64,000 nt of DNA from Azospira restricta (GCF_016858125.1 NZ_CP064781.1:2241501-2305500); one strand, 5' to 3'; numbered from the stretch's first letter, positions 1 through 8,090 are shown. Numbers and translations are program-made. The notes: generated by a model from the letters alone, not told the origin.

Positions 1-2
1 GC

Positions 3-1403
3 ACGCAGCTCGGGCGCATCGAGTACGCGCTCGCCGGCGGCCGCATCAACACCGATGCGATCGACAACTCGGCCGGCGTCGACTGCTCCGACCACGAGGT
101 CAACATCAAGATCCTGTTGAACGCGGTGATCGAGGACGGCGAGCTGACCGAGAAGCAGCGCAACGCGCTGCTCGCCGAGATGACCGACGAGGTCGCCCGG
201 CTGGTGCTGCGCGACAACTACTTCCAGACGCAGGTGCTGTCGATCGCGCGCGCGCGCGGCGTGCACCTGCTCGACGAGCAGGCGCGCTACATCCGCCACC
301 TGAGCAGCGCCGGCCGCCTCAACCGCCGCCTCGAGTTCCTGCCCTTCGAGGAGGAGATCGGCGAGCGCAAGGCGGCCGGGATCGGCCTCACCGCGCCCGA
401 GCTGGCGGTGCTGCTCGCCTACAACAAGATGGAGCTGTTCGAGGCGCTGCTCGCCTCCGACGTGCCCGAGGACGCCTACATCTCGACCGCGCTCTCGCGC
501 TACTTCCCGCAGCCGCTGCGCGAGCGCTTCCCGGCGCAGCTCGAACGGCACCCGCTGCGCCGCGAGATCGTCGCCACGCACGTCGTGAACAGCATGGTCA
601 ACCGCGTCGGGCCGACCTTCGTCTTCCGCTTGCAGGAAGAGACCGGCGCCGCGCCGCCGGACATCGTCCGCGCCTACCTGGCGACGCGCGAGGTATTCGG
701 GCTGGTGCCGCTGTGGCAGGCGATCGAGGCCCTCGACAACCGCGTCGCCGACGCCACGCAGACCGAGATGATCCAGGAGGGGCTGCGCCTGATCCAGCGC
801 GGCACGCTGTGGTTCCTGCACCACCGCGACCACCTGCGCGACCTGGCGGCGACGCTGGCGCGCTTCACCGGCGGCGTCGAGGCGCTCGCCGCGAGCCTCG
901 CCGACGTCGTCGCGCCGCCCTACCGCGCCGAGCTCGACGCGGTCGTCCGCCGCTTCGCGGCGCAGGGCGTGCCGGACGAACTGGCGCAGCGCGTCGCCTG
1001 CCTCGAGGAACTGTATTCGGCGCTCGACCTGATCGAGGTCGCCGCCGAGACCGGCGCGCCGGCCGAGCGCGTCGCCCGCGTCTACTTCACCCTCGGCGGC
1101 GAACTCGACCTGCACTGGCTCGGCCGCCAGATCGGCACGCTGCCCGCCGACACGCACTGGCAGGGCATGGCCCGCGCCGCGCTGCGCGACGACCTGTCGT
1201 CGCTGGCGCGCAGCCTCGCCGCCGAAGTGCTGCGCGGCGGCGCCGGCGACGCCGAGGTCGAGGCGCTGCTGACGGCGTGGAAGGCACGGCACGCCTTCCA
1301 GTACGAACGCTGCCGCCAGCTCTTCACCGAGATCCGCGGCAGCAGCGCGCCGGACATGCCGATGCTGTCGGTCGCGCTGCGCGAGTTGCGCACGCTGGTT
1401 TGA
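3..1403 (+). CDS. gdhB: NAD-specific glutamate dehydrogenase, C-terminal part (gene cut by window edge)
   Basis: The reading frame is open from base 3, so the gene begins upstream of the window; the visible part is the last 466 residues. It opens with GGRINTDAIDNSAGVDCSDH followed by EVNIKILLN, the hallmark of the catalytic region of the large (about 1600-residue) bacterial NAD-glutamate dehydrogenase, followed by the helical C-terminal domain. The enzyme oxidatively deaminates glutamate to 2-oxoglutarate in the cytoplasm, feeding amino-acid carbon to the TCA cycle. It ends with TGA at 1401-1403. The gene symbol follows the Pseudomonas name; the family call is firm. Confidence 0.9.
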   Translation, partial: TQLGRIEYALAGGRINTDAIDNSAGVDCSDHEVNIKILLNAVIEDGELTEKQRNALLAEMTDEVARLVLRDNYFQTQVLSIARARGVHLLDEQARYIRHLSSAGRLNRRLEFLPFEEEIGERKAAGIGLTAPELAVLLAYNKMELFEALLASDVPEDAYISTALSRYFPQPLRERFPAQLERHPLRREIVATHVVNSMVNRVGPTFVFRLQEETGAAPPDIVRAYLATREVFGLVPLWQAIEALDNRVADATQTEMIQEGLRLIQRGTLWFLHHRDHLRDLAATLARFTGGVEALAASLADVVAPPYRAELDAVVRRFAAQGVPDELAQRVACLEELYSALDLIEVAAETGAPAERVARVYFTLGGELDLHWLGRQIGTLPADTHWQGMARAALRDDLSSLARSLAAEVLRGGAGDAEVEALLTAWKARHAFQYERCRQLFTEIRGSSAPDMPMLSVALRELRTLV

Positions 1404-1538
1404 ACGACATCGCGTACCCACTGATGGGCAAGAAAGACGAGTCCTGCCACTGCCTTGGTGACGTCGTGCCGTCCAGAATGGATGGCGGGTTTCCGGAGTT
1501 CATGGCGCATGTGCTGCCGAATTCAAGTTGGAGCGCTT

Positions 1539-2036
1539 ATGTCGCCCACACTGAAGCAAGTGCCGTTGAGTGAATGGCGATCCGACGGAGCTGAAGTCGC
1601 CCTCTGCACTCTTCCCATCGAACCCGGGGCCTTGTCTGCTCGAACGGGCTTGTTGTTTTCGGTGGAAAGCGATGATCTCGGAGAAAGGTATGTGGCAGCA
1701 GCCACGATTGACGGCGACACCGTTCTTTTTCATGCGCGCCCGAAAGGCGCCGCACCACGGCAACGCGAATTCGTGAGTGTCACTGCTCGTGGAGATGTCA
1801 GAAACCTTTCGGCGTTGCTGGAGCAGGTATTGGAAATTGCCTCAGTTACTCAAGCTCAGCTACTTTGGACTCAGCCTGAACAGGGTCCCCGCGAGTGGGC
1901 TTTGTACCGTTTGGACGACAACAACAATCGCTTTCTGATGTCATACTTCAGCGATCGATATCGAGCTGAAGTTCTGGCACAGCATTATGAGAGTCTGGGG
2001 CACAAGCAAACATACTATGTCGAGCGCGCGCTCTGA
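1539..2036 (+). CDS. Hypothetical protein, AT-richer than surroundings
   Basis: A 165-residue soluble protein with no family I recognise. The frame is open back to an ATG at 1455, but the ATG at 1539 has a GGAG about 6 bases upstream and gives a more natural N-terminus (MSPTLKQVPLSEW). The C-terminal half is rich in aromatic and charged residues (DDNNNRFLMSYFSDRY, YESLGHKQTYYVERAL). Base composition is visibly less GC-rich than the glutamate dehydrogenase gene before it, and an AAAAGGGGTC palindrome begins 14 bases after the stop. Both suggest a laterally acquired gene at the edge of an islet. Confidence 0.6.
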   Translation: MSPTLKQVPLSEWRSDGAEVALCTLPIEPGALSARTGLLFSVESDDLGERYVAAATIDGDTVLFHARPKGAAPRQREFVSVTARGDVRNLSALLEQVLEIASVTQAQLLWTQPEQGPREWALYRLDDNNNRFLMSYFSDRYRAEVLAQHYESLGHKQTYYVERAL

Positions 2037-2049
2037 CATTAGGTTCAGT

Positions 2050-2115
2050 AAAAAGGGGTCTGACCCCCTTTTCCCCACCCCCTTTTCCCCCACCCCCTTT
2101 TCCCCCTTTTCCCAT
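2050..2115. repeat. AAAAGGGGTC palindrome followed by CCCCTTTT tandem units
   Basis: AAAAGGGGTC is followed, after a single T, by its near complement GACCCCCTTTT, and then by about three more ACCCCCTTTTCCCC-type units. The first part could act as a short bidirectional terminator (GGGG stem, loop, CCCC, T-run). Related copies occur at 3339-3356 (inverted), 53242-53251 and 53953-53973, so this is a dispersed element of the genome rather than a one-off terminator. Confidence 0.7.
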
Positions 2116-2159
2116 TACCCTTTTTACCATCGCCTTGCCGCAACCGAAGGAGCAGCTCT

Positions 2160-2363
2160 ATGCCATACGTGAATGTTCAGATCACAAAAGGCGCCAGCCG
2201 CGAACAGAAGGCGCAGCTTGTCAGGGACATCACCGAATCGCTTGTGCGAGTACTGGGAAAGAAGCCCGAGCACACGCACGTCGTGATTCAAGAGATTGCC
2301 GAAGAGGACTGGGGCTTCTCCGGCATGCTCACGGATGATTGGAAAAAAGCCCAAGGCAGGTGA
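2160..2363 (+). CDS. 4-oxalocrotonate tautomerase family protein
   Basis: A 67-residue protein starting MPYVNVQITKGASREQK. The Pro directly after the initiator Met is the catalytic base of the 4-OT tautomerase superfamily, and length and pattern (beta strand, REQKAQLVRDITE helix, HVVIQEI strand) match single-domain members. It probably enolises or isomerises a 2-oxo acid, but the substrate cannot be read from sequence. A close paralogue lies at 21639-21860 on the other strand. The start is preceded by AAGGAG about 8 bases upstream. It is the first gene of a small islet. Confidence 0.85.
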   Translation: MPYVNVQITKGASREQKAQLVRDITESLVRVLGKKPEHTHVVIQEIAEEDWGFSGMLTDDWKKAQGR

Positions 2364-2389
2364 CCGCTTTCTGATTTTTCGAGGCTTCA

Positions 2390-2653
2390 ATGCAAATCCG
2401 CCGCTGGTGGCTGGCGATCGTCGCGACATTGCTGACCCCTTGGATCGGTCCGCATGTCGATCGCTACGTGCCGGTGGGCTGGGTGTTGTTGCGGGCCGGC
2501 GCCGAGGGCGCCGATCGTGGATTCTGGGGTATCGCCGCTATCGGACTGGGGGGCGTTTTTCTCGCGTGGCTTGCGTTGTTCAGCGGGCTTGCCGCCTGGC
2601 TTGCGCGTCGCCGGCGCGATCACGGTCGTGCGGACGACGCCGGTACCCCTTAG
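2390..2653 (+). CDS. Small two-helix membrane protein
   Basis: An 87-residue protein with two hydrophobic stretches (WWLAIVATLLTPWIG and the longer IAAIGLGGVFLAWLALFSGL region) and a basic C-terminal tail (LARRRRDH), so probably a two-pass inner-membrane protein. It is the first of three small membrane proteins in a row (next at 2667 and 2942). I recognise no family. It starts 26 bases after the tautomerase stop, so co-transcription is likely. Confidence 0.55.
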   Translation: MQIRRWWLAIVATLLTPWIGPHVDRYVPVGWVLLRAGAEGADRGFWGIAAIGLGGVFLAWLALFSGLAAWLARRRRDHGRADDAGTP

Positions 2654-2666
2654 GAGCGCAATCGCG

Positions 2667-2945
2667 ATGCGTGGTCGCCGCTTCCCGTTCCTGACCGCCC
2701 TCGGCGTCGGCTTGACGGCTGGCTTCGGCTACCCGCTCGTGGATCTCGCGCTCGCCTGCCGCGTGCCCGTCTCCGAAGCCTGCGTTTGGGGCAAGGCATA
2801 TCTGCCATTGACTCTCGGCGTCAGCGCAGTGGTTCTGGGCGGCCCGGTCACGGCGGTTGCCTACGCCATGCTGAGATGGCGGCGTCGATCGCGCGACGAT
2901 GCCGACCGGGCGGCCACTCGACCCGACCGGGAACCGACGGAATGA
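2667..2945 (+). CDS. Small membrane protein
   Basis: A 92-residue protein starting at the ATG at 2667, which has AGGAG about 9 bases upstream; the frame is open further upstream but overlaps the preceding gene. Two hydrophobic segments (FLTALGVGLTAGFGYPLVDL and YLPLTLGVSAVVLGGPVTAV) are separated by a loop with two Cys (residues about 31 and 39), and followed by an Arg/Asp-rich tail. Its stop overlaps the next start (ATGA), so the two are translationally coupled. No family recognised. Confidence 0.55.
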   Translation: MRGRRFPFLTALGVGLTAGFGYPLVDLALACRVPVSEACVWGKAYLPLTLGVSAVVLGGPVTAVAYAMLRWRRRSRDDADRAATRPDREPTE

Positions 2946-3340
2946 ACCGGTTTCGTCTGGCGGCCTTTCTTCCCTCGCCCCGAAGTCTGGTCCGCGCCCT
3001 TCGGTTCTGCGCGGCAGCAGTGGCCCTGCATGGGATGCTGCTGTGGCTCGCCACTGCCACCGAGCCTGTTTTCCCTGTCGCCTCCGATCTGTTGGCGAGC
3101 GTTTATTTCTGGGTGGTGTTGGTCCCTGCCTTGGTGCTTGCCAGCCCGTTTACCGCCATGTTCTGGCAGCTGGGCTTGATGACGGCACCCGGCTGGTTCG
3201 CCTGGCCGAAGCCGCTGGGCATTGCCCTCGCCTATCTGATCTGGATTGCCGTTCTGCTCGGGCTTGCTCTGGCGGTGCGACGGTGGTCGAACAAGAATCG
3301 ACTTGCTCAGCTCAGCGATCCACCGGACGCGGCGCGATAA
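2942..3340 (+). CDS. Small polytopic membrane protein
   Basis: A 132-residue protein with about three hydrophobic segments (ALRFCAAAVALHGMLLWLA, VYFWVVLVPALVLASPFTAM and LGIALAYLIWIAVLLGLALA). The ATG at 2942 overlaps the stop of the preceding gene. The gene ends directly against an AAAAGGGG repeat (3339-3356), the inverted counterpart of the repeat at 2050. No family recognised; together with the previous two genes it may form a small membrane complex, which is only an inference from coupling. Confidence 0.55.
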   Translation: MNRFRLAAFLPSPRSLVRALRFCAAAVALHGMLLWLATATEPVFPVASDLLASVYFWVVLVPALVLASPFTAMFWQLGLMTAPGWFAWPKPLGIALAYLIWIAVLLGLALAVRRWSNKNRLAQLSDPPDAAR

Positions 3341-3356
3341 AAAGGGGAAAAGGGGC
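3339..3356. repeat. AAAAGGGG direct repeat pair, inverse of the 2050 repeat
   Basis: Two AAAAGGGG units sit at the stop codon of the third membrane gene. They are the reverse complement of the CCCCTTTT units at 2064-2115, so the tautomerase/membrane-protein cassette lies between inverted repeats of the same octamer. Confidence 0.6.
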
Positions 3357-3468
3357 CGGGCTCGGATTAAATGCTCGGCCTGTGAAATGTTCGCCATCGC
3401 GGCGAACCGTTTCACCTGTGCCATCAGCCACGGCCGGTTCTGCGTATCTGAACGGTATCGCGAGAAGA

Positions 3469-4209
3469 CTAACCTGCCGATCTCTTCAGCTGCATGGAGA
3501 GCGCAAAACGATCTGCCGGGTGAACCGTCAGCGAGACCTCGAATACCTGGCCGGCGGCATCAAGGTAGCGACGAAGAATCTGCAGACCCGGCATCCCGGG
3601 CGTTACCTGCAATGCTTTGGCGATCGGGTCTGAAATCGCAATCGCCTGGACGACCTGGCGGATTTCTGCGACGCGCCGGCCGTAGCGCCGTTCGATAAGG
3701 GCGCTGATTAAGGTGTCCGGTTCATTCCGAACCATTTCCCCAATCTCGGCATATTCCGGATCGATATAGACATCCGTCCATCCGACCGGCCGCTGGTTGC
3801 TGCGATCGACCCGCAAGCTGGAAACCGCCAGCCACCGGGAACCGTTCGGGAAGCCCAGGGTTTTCGCCAAATGGCCGCTGACGGCGATTTCGCGGACAGA
3901 CTGCACCACCCGAACATTGGTCGCTCCGAACTGAACCAAATCCTCAAGTGACCCGAGCGACGGGCGGAATTCGTTGCGCGGTTCCGCTGACTCTACCCGC
4001 GTGCCGGCATTTTTTTTCCGGGACACCAGGCCGAGTTGCTGTAACTCGTTCAGCGCCGCGCGAATCGTGTGGCGACTGGTGTTGAACTGCGCGCAGAGCT
4101 CCAGCTCGCCGGGAAGAACGCTGCCGATCGGATATTTCCCCGTGGCGATTCCCTCCGTCAGGGTGCGCGCGATATCGGCGAAATGCGGCTTGTTTACAGG
4201 CTTTTTCAT
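3469..4209 (-). CDS. GntR family transcriptional regulator (HutC/UTRA type)
   Basis: A 246-residue regulator. The N-terminal winged helix covers about residues 8-75 (FADIARTLTEGIATGKYPIG, SRHTIRAALNELQQLGLVSR, the latter the recognition helix), followed by a UTRA-type ligand-binding domain (about 95-240) with the usual LAVSSLRVDRSNQRPVGWTD strand pattern. Such proteins release DNA when they bind a metabolite. It is divergent from the lyase/TRAP binding-protein genes, and the gap carries two ATGTYCGGACAT palindromes, so it most likely controls both directions. The start at 4209 is the only good ATG before the helix. Confidence 0.85.
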   Translation of the reverse strand: MKKPVNKPHFADIARTLTEGIATGKYPIGSVLPGELELCAQFNTSRHTIRAALNELQQLGLVSRKKNAGTRVESAEPRNEFRPSLGSLEDLVQFGATNVRVVQSVREIAVSGHLAKTLGFPNGSRWLAVSSLRVDRSNQRPVGWTDVYIDPEYAEIGEMVRNEPDTLISALIERRYGRRVAEIRQVVQAIAISDPIAKALQVTPGMPGLQILRRYLDAAGQVFEVSLTVHPADRFALSMQLKRSAG

Positions 4210-4246
4210 AGCCCGGGAATTCTACGTCAAAAAGTTCTTGCGCCTT

Positions 4247-4284
4247 ATGTTCGGACATATTATATTGCGCACATGTCCGGACAT
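4247..4284. promoter_or_regulatory. Twin palindromic operators, probable GntR binding sites
   Basis: ATGTTCGGACAT (4247-4258) and the perfect palindrome ATGTCCGGACAT (4273-4284) lie 26 bases apart centre to centre in the gap between the GntR gene and the lyase gene. Two copies of one 12-bp inverted repeat in a divergent promoter are the expected binding layout for a dimeric GntR protein. The assignment to this regulator is an inference. Confidence 0.7.
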
Positions 4285-4351
4285 ATTGAATTCGGGATGA
4301 CCATTAATCCTTCCCGGTCGGCTCGGCCGGGGAGTGCCTGAGGAGAGACCC

Positions 4352-5725
4352 ATGAGCAACTTTGCACCGGCGGCGAGCACCGTCGTTGATTCGATCCTGT
4401 TCCGCGACGCCTTCGGCACCGCGCAGATGCGCAGCCTCTTTTCGGACCGTGCCCTAGTGCAGCGCTACATCGACGTCGAGGTAGCGCTCGCCAGGGCCGA
4501 GGCGCGCGTCGGCGTGATTCCGGAGAATGCCGCCGCGGTCATCGCGCGCGAATCGAGAATCGAACGGATCGATTTCGATCACATGCGCCAGGAAACCGAC
4601 ATCGTCGGCTACCCGATCCTGCCGCTCGTGCATCAACTGGTCGAGATGTGCGGTGATGCCGGGCGCTACCTCCATTGGGGCGCGACCACGCAGGACATCA
4701 TGGACACGGCGGTGGCGCTACAGGTACGCGATGCCCTCGACGTTATCGAGGCGGATGTCCGCGAACTGAGAGAAATCCTGGCTGACCTCGCGCTCAGGCA
4801 CCGCGATACGCCGATGGCCGGCCGTACCCATCTGCAGCAGGCGCTGCCGGTGACCTTCGGTTACAAGGTCGCGATCTGGTTGGCGATGTTCGACCGCCAT
4901 CAGCAGCGCATCGCGGAACTGCGGCCGCGTATCGCCGTCGTCGAATTCGCCGGTGCGGCAGGTACGCTCGCCTCGCTCGGTGCGAAAGGGTTCGCAGTTC
5001 AGGCGGCGCTGGCCGACGAGCTGGGGCTGGGCGTGCCGGCGACGACCTGGCACGTTGCCCGCGACGGGTTGGCGGAGGCCGTCAATCTGCTGGCGCTGAT
5101 CACCGGGTCGCTGGGGAAAATTGCCCTCGACATCATGATCATGGCCTCGACCGAGTTCGCCGAGGTCTATGAACCCTTCGTCAAGGGGCGCGGCGCCAGC
5201 AGCACCATGCCGCAAAAGCGCAACCCGATTTCCAGCGAGCTGATGCTGGCGGCGGCGAAGGCTGTGCGCCAGCACGCCGGCCTGATGGCGGATGCGATGA
5301 TTCAGGATTTCGAACGCGCCACCGGACCATGGCATGCCGAATGGATCGCCATCCCGGAGAGCTTCATCCTGACTGCCGGAGCCTTGCATCAAGCCAAATT
5401 CGCGCTGGGCGGACTGATCGTCGATGCCGCCCAGATGAAGCGCAATCTGGGGCTCAGCAGGGGGCTGATCGTGGCCGAGGCGGTGATGATGGGCATGGCG
5501 CCGTTCATCGGCCGCCAGCAGGCACATGACGTTGTTTACGACGCCTGCCGGACCGTCAATGAAAAGGGCGGTTCGCTGGCAGATGCCCTGGCCGCGCTGC
5601 CCATCGTTACCGAGCACTTCGACCGGCCGGCGATCGAGCACCTGACCGATCCCGAGAACTATCTAGGCCTGGCGCCGCAGATGGTCGACCGTGCCGTGGC
5701 GCTGTCCCGGCAGGTCGCCGCCTGA
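4352..5725 (+). CDS. Fumarase/aspartase superfamily lyase (PurB / 3-carboxymuconate cycloisomerase-like)
   Basis: A 457-residue enzyme. The superfamily signature GASSTMPQKRNPIS is present at about residue 285, with the second active-site region HWGATTQDIMDT at about 110 and GRTHLQQALPVTFGYK at about 157. Members eliminate fumarate from succinyl-type adducts or cycloisomerise carboxymuconate. The ATG at 4352 is preferred over a GTG at 4334 because AGGAGAG sits 5 bases in front of it. The neighbours are a GntR regulator and a TRAP binding protein, not purine or protocatechuate genes. I therefore infer a catabolic lyase acting on an imported dicarboxylate or amino-dicarboxylate rather than true PurB or PcaB. 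Confidence 0.8.
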   Translation: MSNFAPAASTVVDSILFRDAFGTAQMRSLFSDRALVQRYIDVEVALARAEARVGVIPENAAAVIARESRIERIDFDHMRQETDIVGYPILPLVHQLVEMCGDAGRYLHWGATTQDIMDTAVALQVRDALDVIEADVRELREILADLALRHRDTPMAGRTHLQQALPVTFGYKVAIWLAMFDRHQQRIAELRPRIAVVEFAGAAGTLASLGAKGFAVQAALADELGLGVPATTWHVARDGLAEAVNLLALITGSLGKIALDIMIMASTEFAEVYEPFVKGRGASSTMPQKRNPISSELMLAAAKAVRQHAGLMADAMIQDFERATGPWHAEWIAIPESFILTAGALHQAKFALGGLIVDAAQMKRNLGLSRGLIVAEAVMMGMAPFIGRQQAHDVVYDACRTVNEKGGSLADALAALPIVTEHFDRPAIEHLTDPENYLGLAPQMVDRAVALSRQVAA

Positions 5726-5782
5726 GGCACGGGCGAAGTTTTTTCCACACCACCCACGACTTACACAGCAGGAGACAAACCC

Positions 5783-6790
5783 ATGAAAAAAATCGTTCTC
5801 GCGCTTGCCGCGATCACCGGTCTTGGCCTGAGCCAGACGGCCTTGGCGCAGGAGCCGGTCACCATCAAGTTCAGCCATGTGCTTGCGGTCGATACGCCGA
5901 AGGGCAAGGCGGCCGAGCTTTTCAAGAAACTCGCTGAAGAGCGCACCAAGGGCAGGGTGAGGATCGAGGTCTACCCGAACAGCATCCTGTACAAAGACAA
6001 GGAGGAAATTGAGGCGCTACAACTGGGGGCGGTACAAATGCTAGCCCCTGCACTGTCGAAGTTCGGTCCGCTGGGCATCCGTGAATTCGAGGTCTTCGAT
6101 CTGCCGTATGTGTTCGACAACTATGCGGAACTGCACAAGATCACGCTCGGGCCGATCGGCGCCGGCCTCCTGAAAAAGCTCGAACCCAAGGGTATCACCG
6201 GGCTGGCGTACTGGGACAACGGGTTCAAGCAGATGAGCTCCAACAAACCGATGAAGAAACCGGAGGACGCCAAGGGCCAGAAGCTGCGAATCCCGTCTTC
6301 CAAGGTGATCGACGCTCAAATGCGCACGCTGGGCGCGATGCCCCAAACCATGGCCTATTCCGAGGTCTATCAGGCGATGCAGACGGGGGTGGTCGACGGG
6401 TCAGAGAACACCCATTCCAATCTGTTCACCGGCAAGCATCACGAAGTCCAGAAATACCTGACGCTGACCGATCACGGGTATCTGGGGTATGCGGTCATCG
6501 TGAACAAAAAATTCTGGGATGGTCTGGATCCGGAAATCCGGAAGACGCTGGAGGGCGCCATGAAGGACGCGACGACGTACAACAACGAGATCGCCCAGAA
6601 GGAGAACGACCAGGCGTTGGAGAACGTCAGGAAGTCGGGCAAGACGCAAGTGATCGCGCTGACGCCGGAAGAGAAACAGGCCTGGAAGAAAGCCACCATG
6701 AAGGTCCACGAACAGTTCGCGGATAAGCTGGGGCGCGACACCTTGCAGACGATCTATCGCGAGACCGGTTTCGACCCGTCCGGGCGCTGA
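5783..6790 (+). CDS. TRAP transporter substrate-binding protein, DctP family (orphan)
   Basis: A 335-residue periplasmic binding protein with a clear signal peptide (MKKIVLALAAITGLGLSQTALA, then QEPVTIKFSHV). Family features include the EVYPNSILYKDKEEIEAL region, AYSEVYQAMQTGVVDGSENT and GYLGYAVIVNKKFWDGL. DctP proteins capture carboxylates for a DctQM sodium-driven permease. No DctQ or DctM gene follows: the next genes are on the opposite strand. The permease must be elsewhere, or the protein is shared or sensory. It lies 57 bases after the lyase and is presumably in the GntR-controlled operon. Confidence 0.9.
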   Translation: MKKIVLALAAITGLGLSQTALAQEPVTIKFSHVLAVDTPKGKAAELFKKLAEERTKGRVRIEVYPNSILYKDKEEIEALQLGAVQMLAPALSKFGPLGIREFEVFDLPYVFDNYAELHKITLGPIGAGLLKKLEPKGITGLAYWDNGFKQMSSNKPMKKPEDAKGQKLRIPSSKVIDAQMRTLGAMPQTMAYSEVYQAMQTGVVDGSENTHSNLFTGKHHEVQKYLTLTDHGYLGYAVIVNKKFWDGLDPEIRKTLEGAMKDATTYNNEIAQKENDQALENVRKSGKTQVIALTPEEKQAWKKATMKVHEQFADKLGRDTLQTIYRETGFDPSGR

Positions 6791-6809
6791 TTGCCGCGAC
6801 AAGCGCAAC

Positions 6810-6828
6810 GGCCGGCATCGGGCCGGCC
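6810..6828. terminator. GC-rich hairpin after the TRAP binding-protein gene
   Basis: GGCCGGC and GCCGGCC pair around a 5-base loop, 20 bases after the stop codon. There is no T-run, so this is a candidate rather than a classical rho-independent terminator. Confidence 0.35.
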
Positions 6829-6964
6829 GCGCCTTGGCTCGGCTGGCAGTTGTGCTTGCCGGGGTTTATGGCGCGGCGGCAGTGCCGGATCGGCCGCCTG
6901 TTGCACAGGCGGACCGGCGAGGATGCCATCTCCTTCCGCCGCTATTTGTTGCCTCGGGTCGCGC

Positions 6965-7522
6965 CTAGCGGCCCGCCGCGTGGAACTTCACCCAGTCCAC
7001 ATAGCGATCCATCCACCCCTGCAGGAACTTGCGCACGCCCTCGCCGAGGTTGCCGTCGGCGTCGAAGGTGCCTTCCTTGACCTGGATGAAGGCCTCGGGC
7101 TGGCCCAGCGTCGGCATGTCGAGGTAGGCGAGGATGTTGCGCAGGTGCTGCTGCGCCAGCGCGCTGCCGATGGCGCCGACCGAGGCGCCGAGCACGCCGG
7201 CCGGCTTGCCGGCCCAGGCGCTGTGGCCGTAGGGGCGCGAGGCGTTGTCGATGGCGTTCTTCAGCACGCCGGGCAGCGAGCGGTTGTATTCCGGGGTGAC
7301 GAAGAGCACGCCGTCGGCGGCGGCGATCTCGGCCTTCAGGCGCTTGACCGGCGCCGCCTGGTCGGCGTCGTCGTCCTGGTTGTAGAGCGGCAGGTCGCCG
7401 ATCTGCAGCTGCCGGAACTCGAACTCCGGCGGCGCCAGGCGGACGACGGCGTTCGCCAGTTGGCGGTTGATCGAATCCTTGCGCAGGCTGCCGACGACGA
7501 CGGCGATCCGGTACTGGCTCAT
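6965..7522 (-). CDS. NADPH-dependent FMN reductase / quinone reductase (ChrR-like)
   Basis: A 185-residue flavodoxin-fold reductase. VVVGSLRKDSINRQLANAVV is the FMN phosphate-binding loop, and PEYNRSLPGVLKNAIDNAS the conserved family motif. Such soluble enzymes reduce quinones, chromate or FMN using NAD(P)H and protect against redox cycling. The start has AGAGGAGA about 8 bases upstream. It lies 50 bases downstream of a doxX-like gene on the same strand, a frequent pairing in oxidative-stress operons. Confidence 0.9.
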   Translation of the reverse strand: MSQYRIAVVVGSLRKDSINRQLANAVVRLAPPEFEFRQLQIGDLPLYNQDDDADQAAPVKRLKAEIAAADGVLFVTPEYNRSLPGVLKNAIDNASRPYGHSAWAGKPAGVLGASVGAIGSALAQQHLRNILAYLDMPTLGQPEAFIQVKEGTFDADGNLGEGVRKFLQGWMDRYVDWVKFHAAGR

Positions 7523-7572
7523 GAGAGTCTCCTCTTGGTGTTGTGGGGTCGGGTTGTTGGCGGCGGTTCAGT

Positions 7573-7974
7573 TCATTTCCCGTCGTCGATGGCGAGCGGG
7601 CCGCTGCCGTGGACGACGACGTAGAGCAGGCCGCCGGCCATCGCCAGGTTCTTCATGAAGTGGATTGTCTGGTTCTGCACCATCTCCGGCGGCACCGCCC
7701 AGAAGGCGTGGAAGATTAGCGCCGTCAGCAGCGTGAAGCCGAACAGCGCCGCCGCCGCCCAGCGCGTCTTCCAGCCGACGACGAGCAGGATGCCGCCGCC
7801 CAGTTCGAGCGCCGCGGCGCCCGCCGCCAGCAACTCGGGCAGCGGCAGGCCCTTGCTGGCGATGTAGCCGGCGGTGCCGGAGAGGCCGACGGCCTTGCCG
7901 TAGCCGGCGACGATGAAGATGATCGCGATCAGGATGCGGCCCGCGAGCGGGCCGAAGCGTTCCAGGACAGCCAT
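7573..7974 (-). CDS. DoxX family membrane protein
   Basis: A 133-residue four-helix inner-membrane protein ([60 protein letters not shown] and a final helix). The pattern GRILIAIIFIVAGYGK and LELGGGILLVVGW is typical of DoxX/YphA proteins. The start at 7974 is chosen for the strong AGGAGG in front of it; the frame runs open much further upstream only because of GC bias. It is the first gene of an operon with the FMN reductase. DoxX proteins are linked to thiosulfate or thiol redox balance; the exact role here is unknown. Confidence 0.88.
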   Translation of the reverse strand: MAVLERFGPLAGRILIAIIFIVAGYGKAVGLSGTAGYIASKGLPLPELLAAGAAALELGGGILLVVGWKTRWAAAALFGFTLLTALIFHAFWAVPPEMVQNQTIHFMKNLAMAGGLLYVVVHGSGPLAIDDGK

Positions 7975-8090
7975 GACCTCCTCCTTTCTCGCGGCGAGGC
8001 GCCGCCGCGGCGGCCGGCAGCACGGATGCAACTTCCGGCTTCCATGTGACATGCCGGCGCGGTCATGGTTCGCCGGCGCCGGGAAAGCGG

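Noticed and set aside
3246-3698. Plus-strand frame overlapping the GntR gene end
   Set aside because: No ribosome site, no recognisable domains, overlaps genuine coding sequence on the other strand.
5783-7522. Complete TRAP transporter operon
   Set aside because: After the DctP gene the next genes are minus-strand reductase and DoxX; no DctQ or DctM sequence is present.
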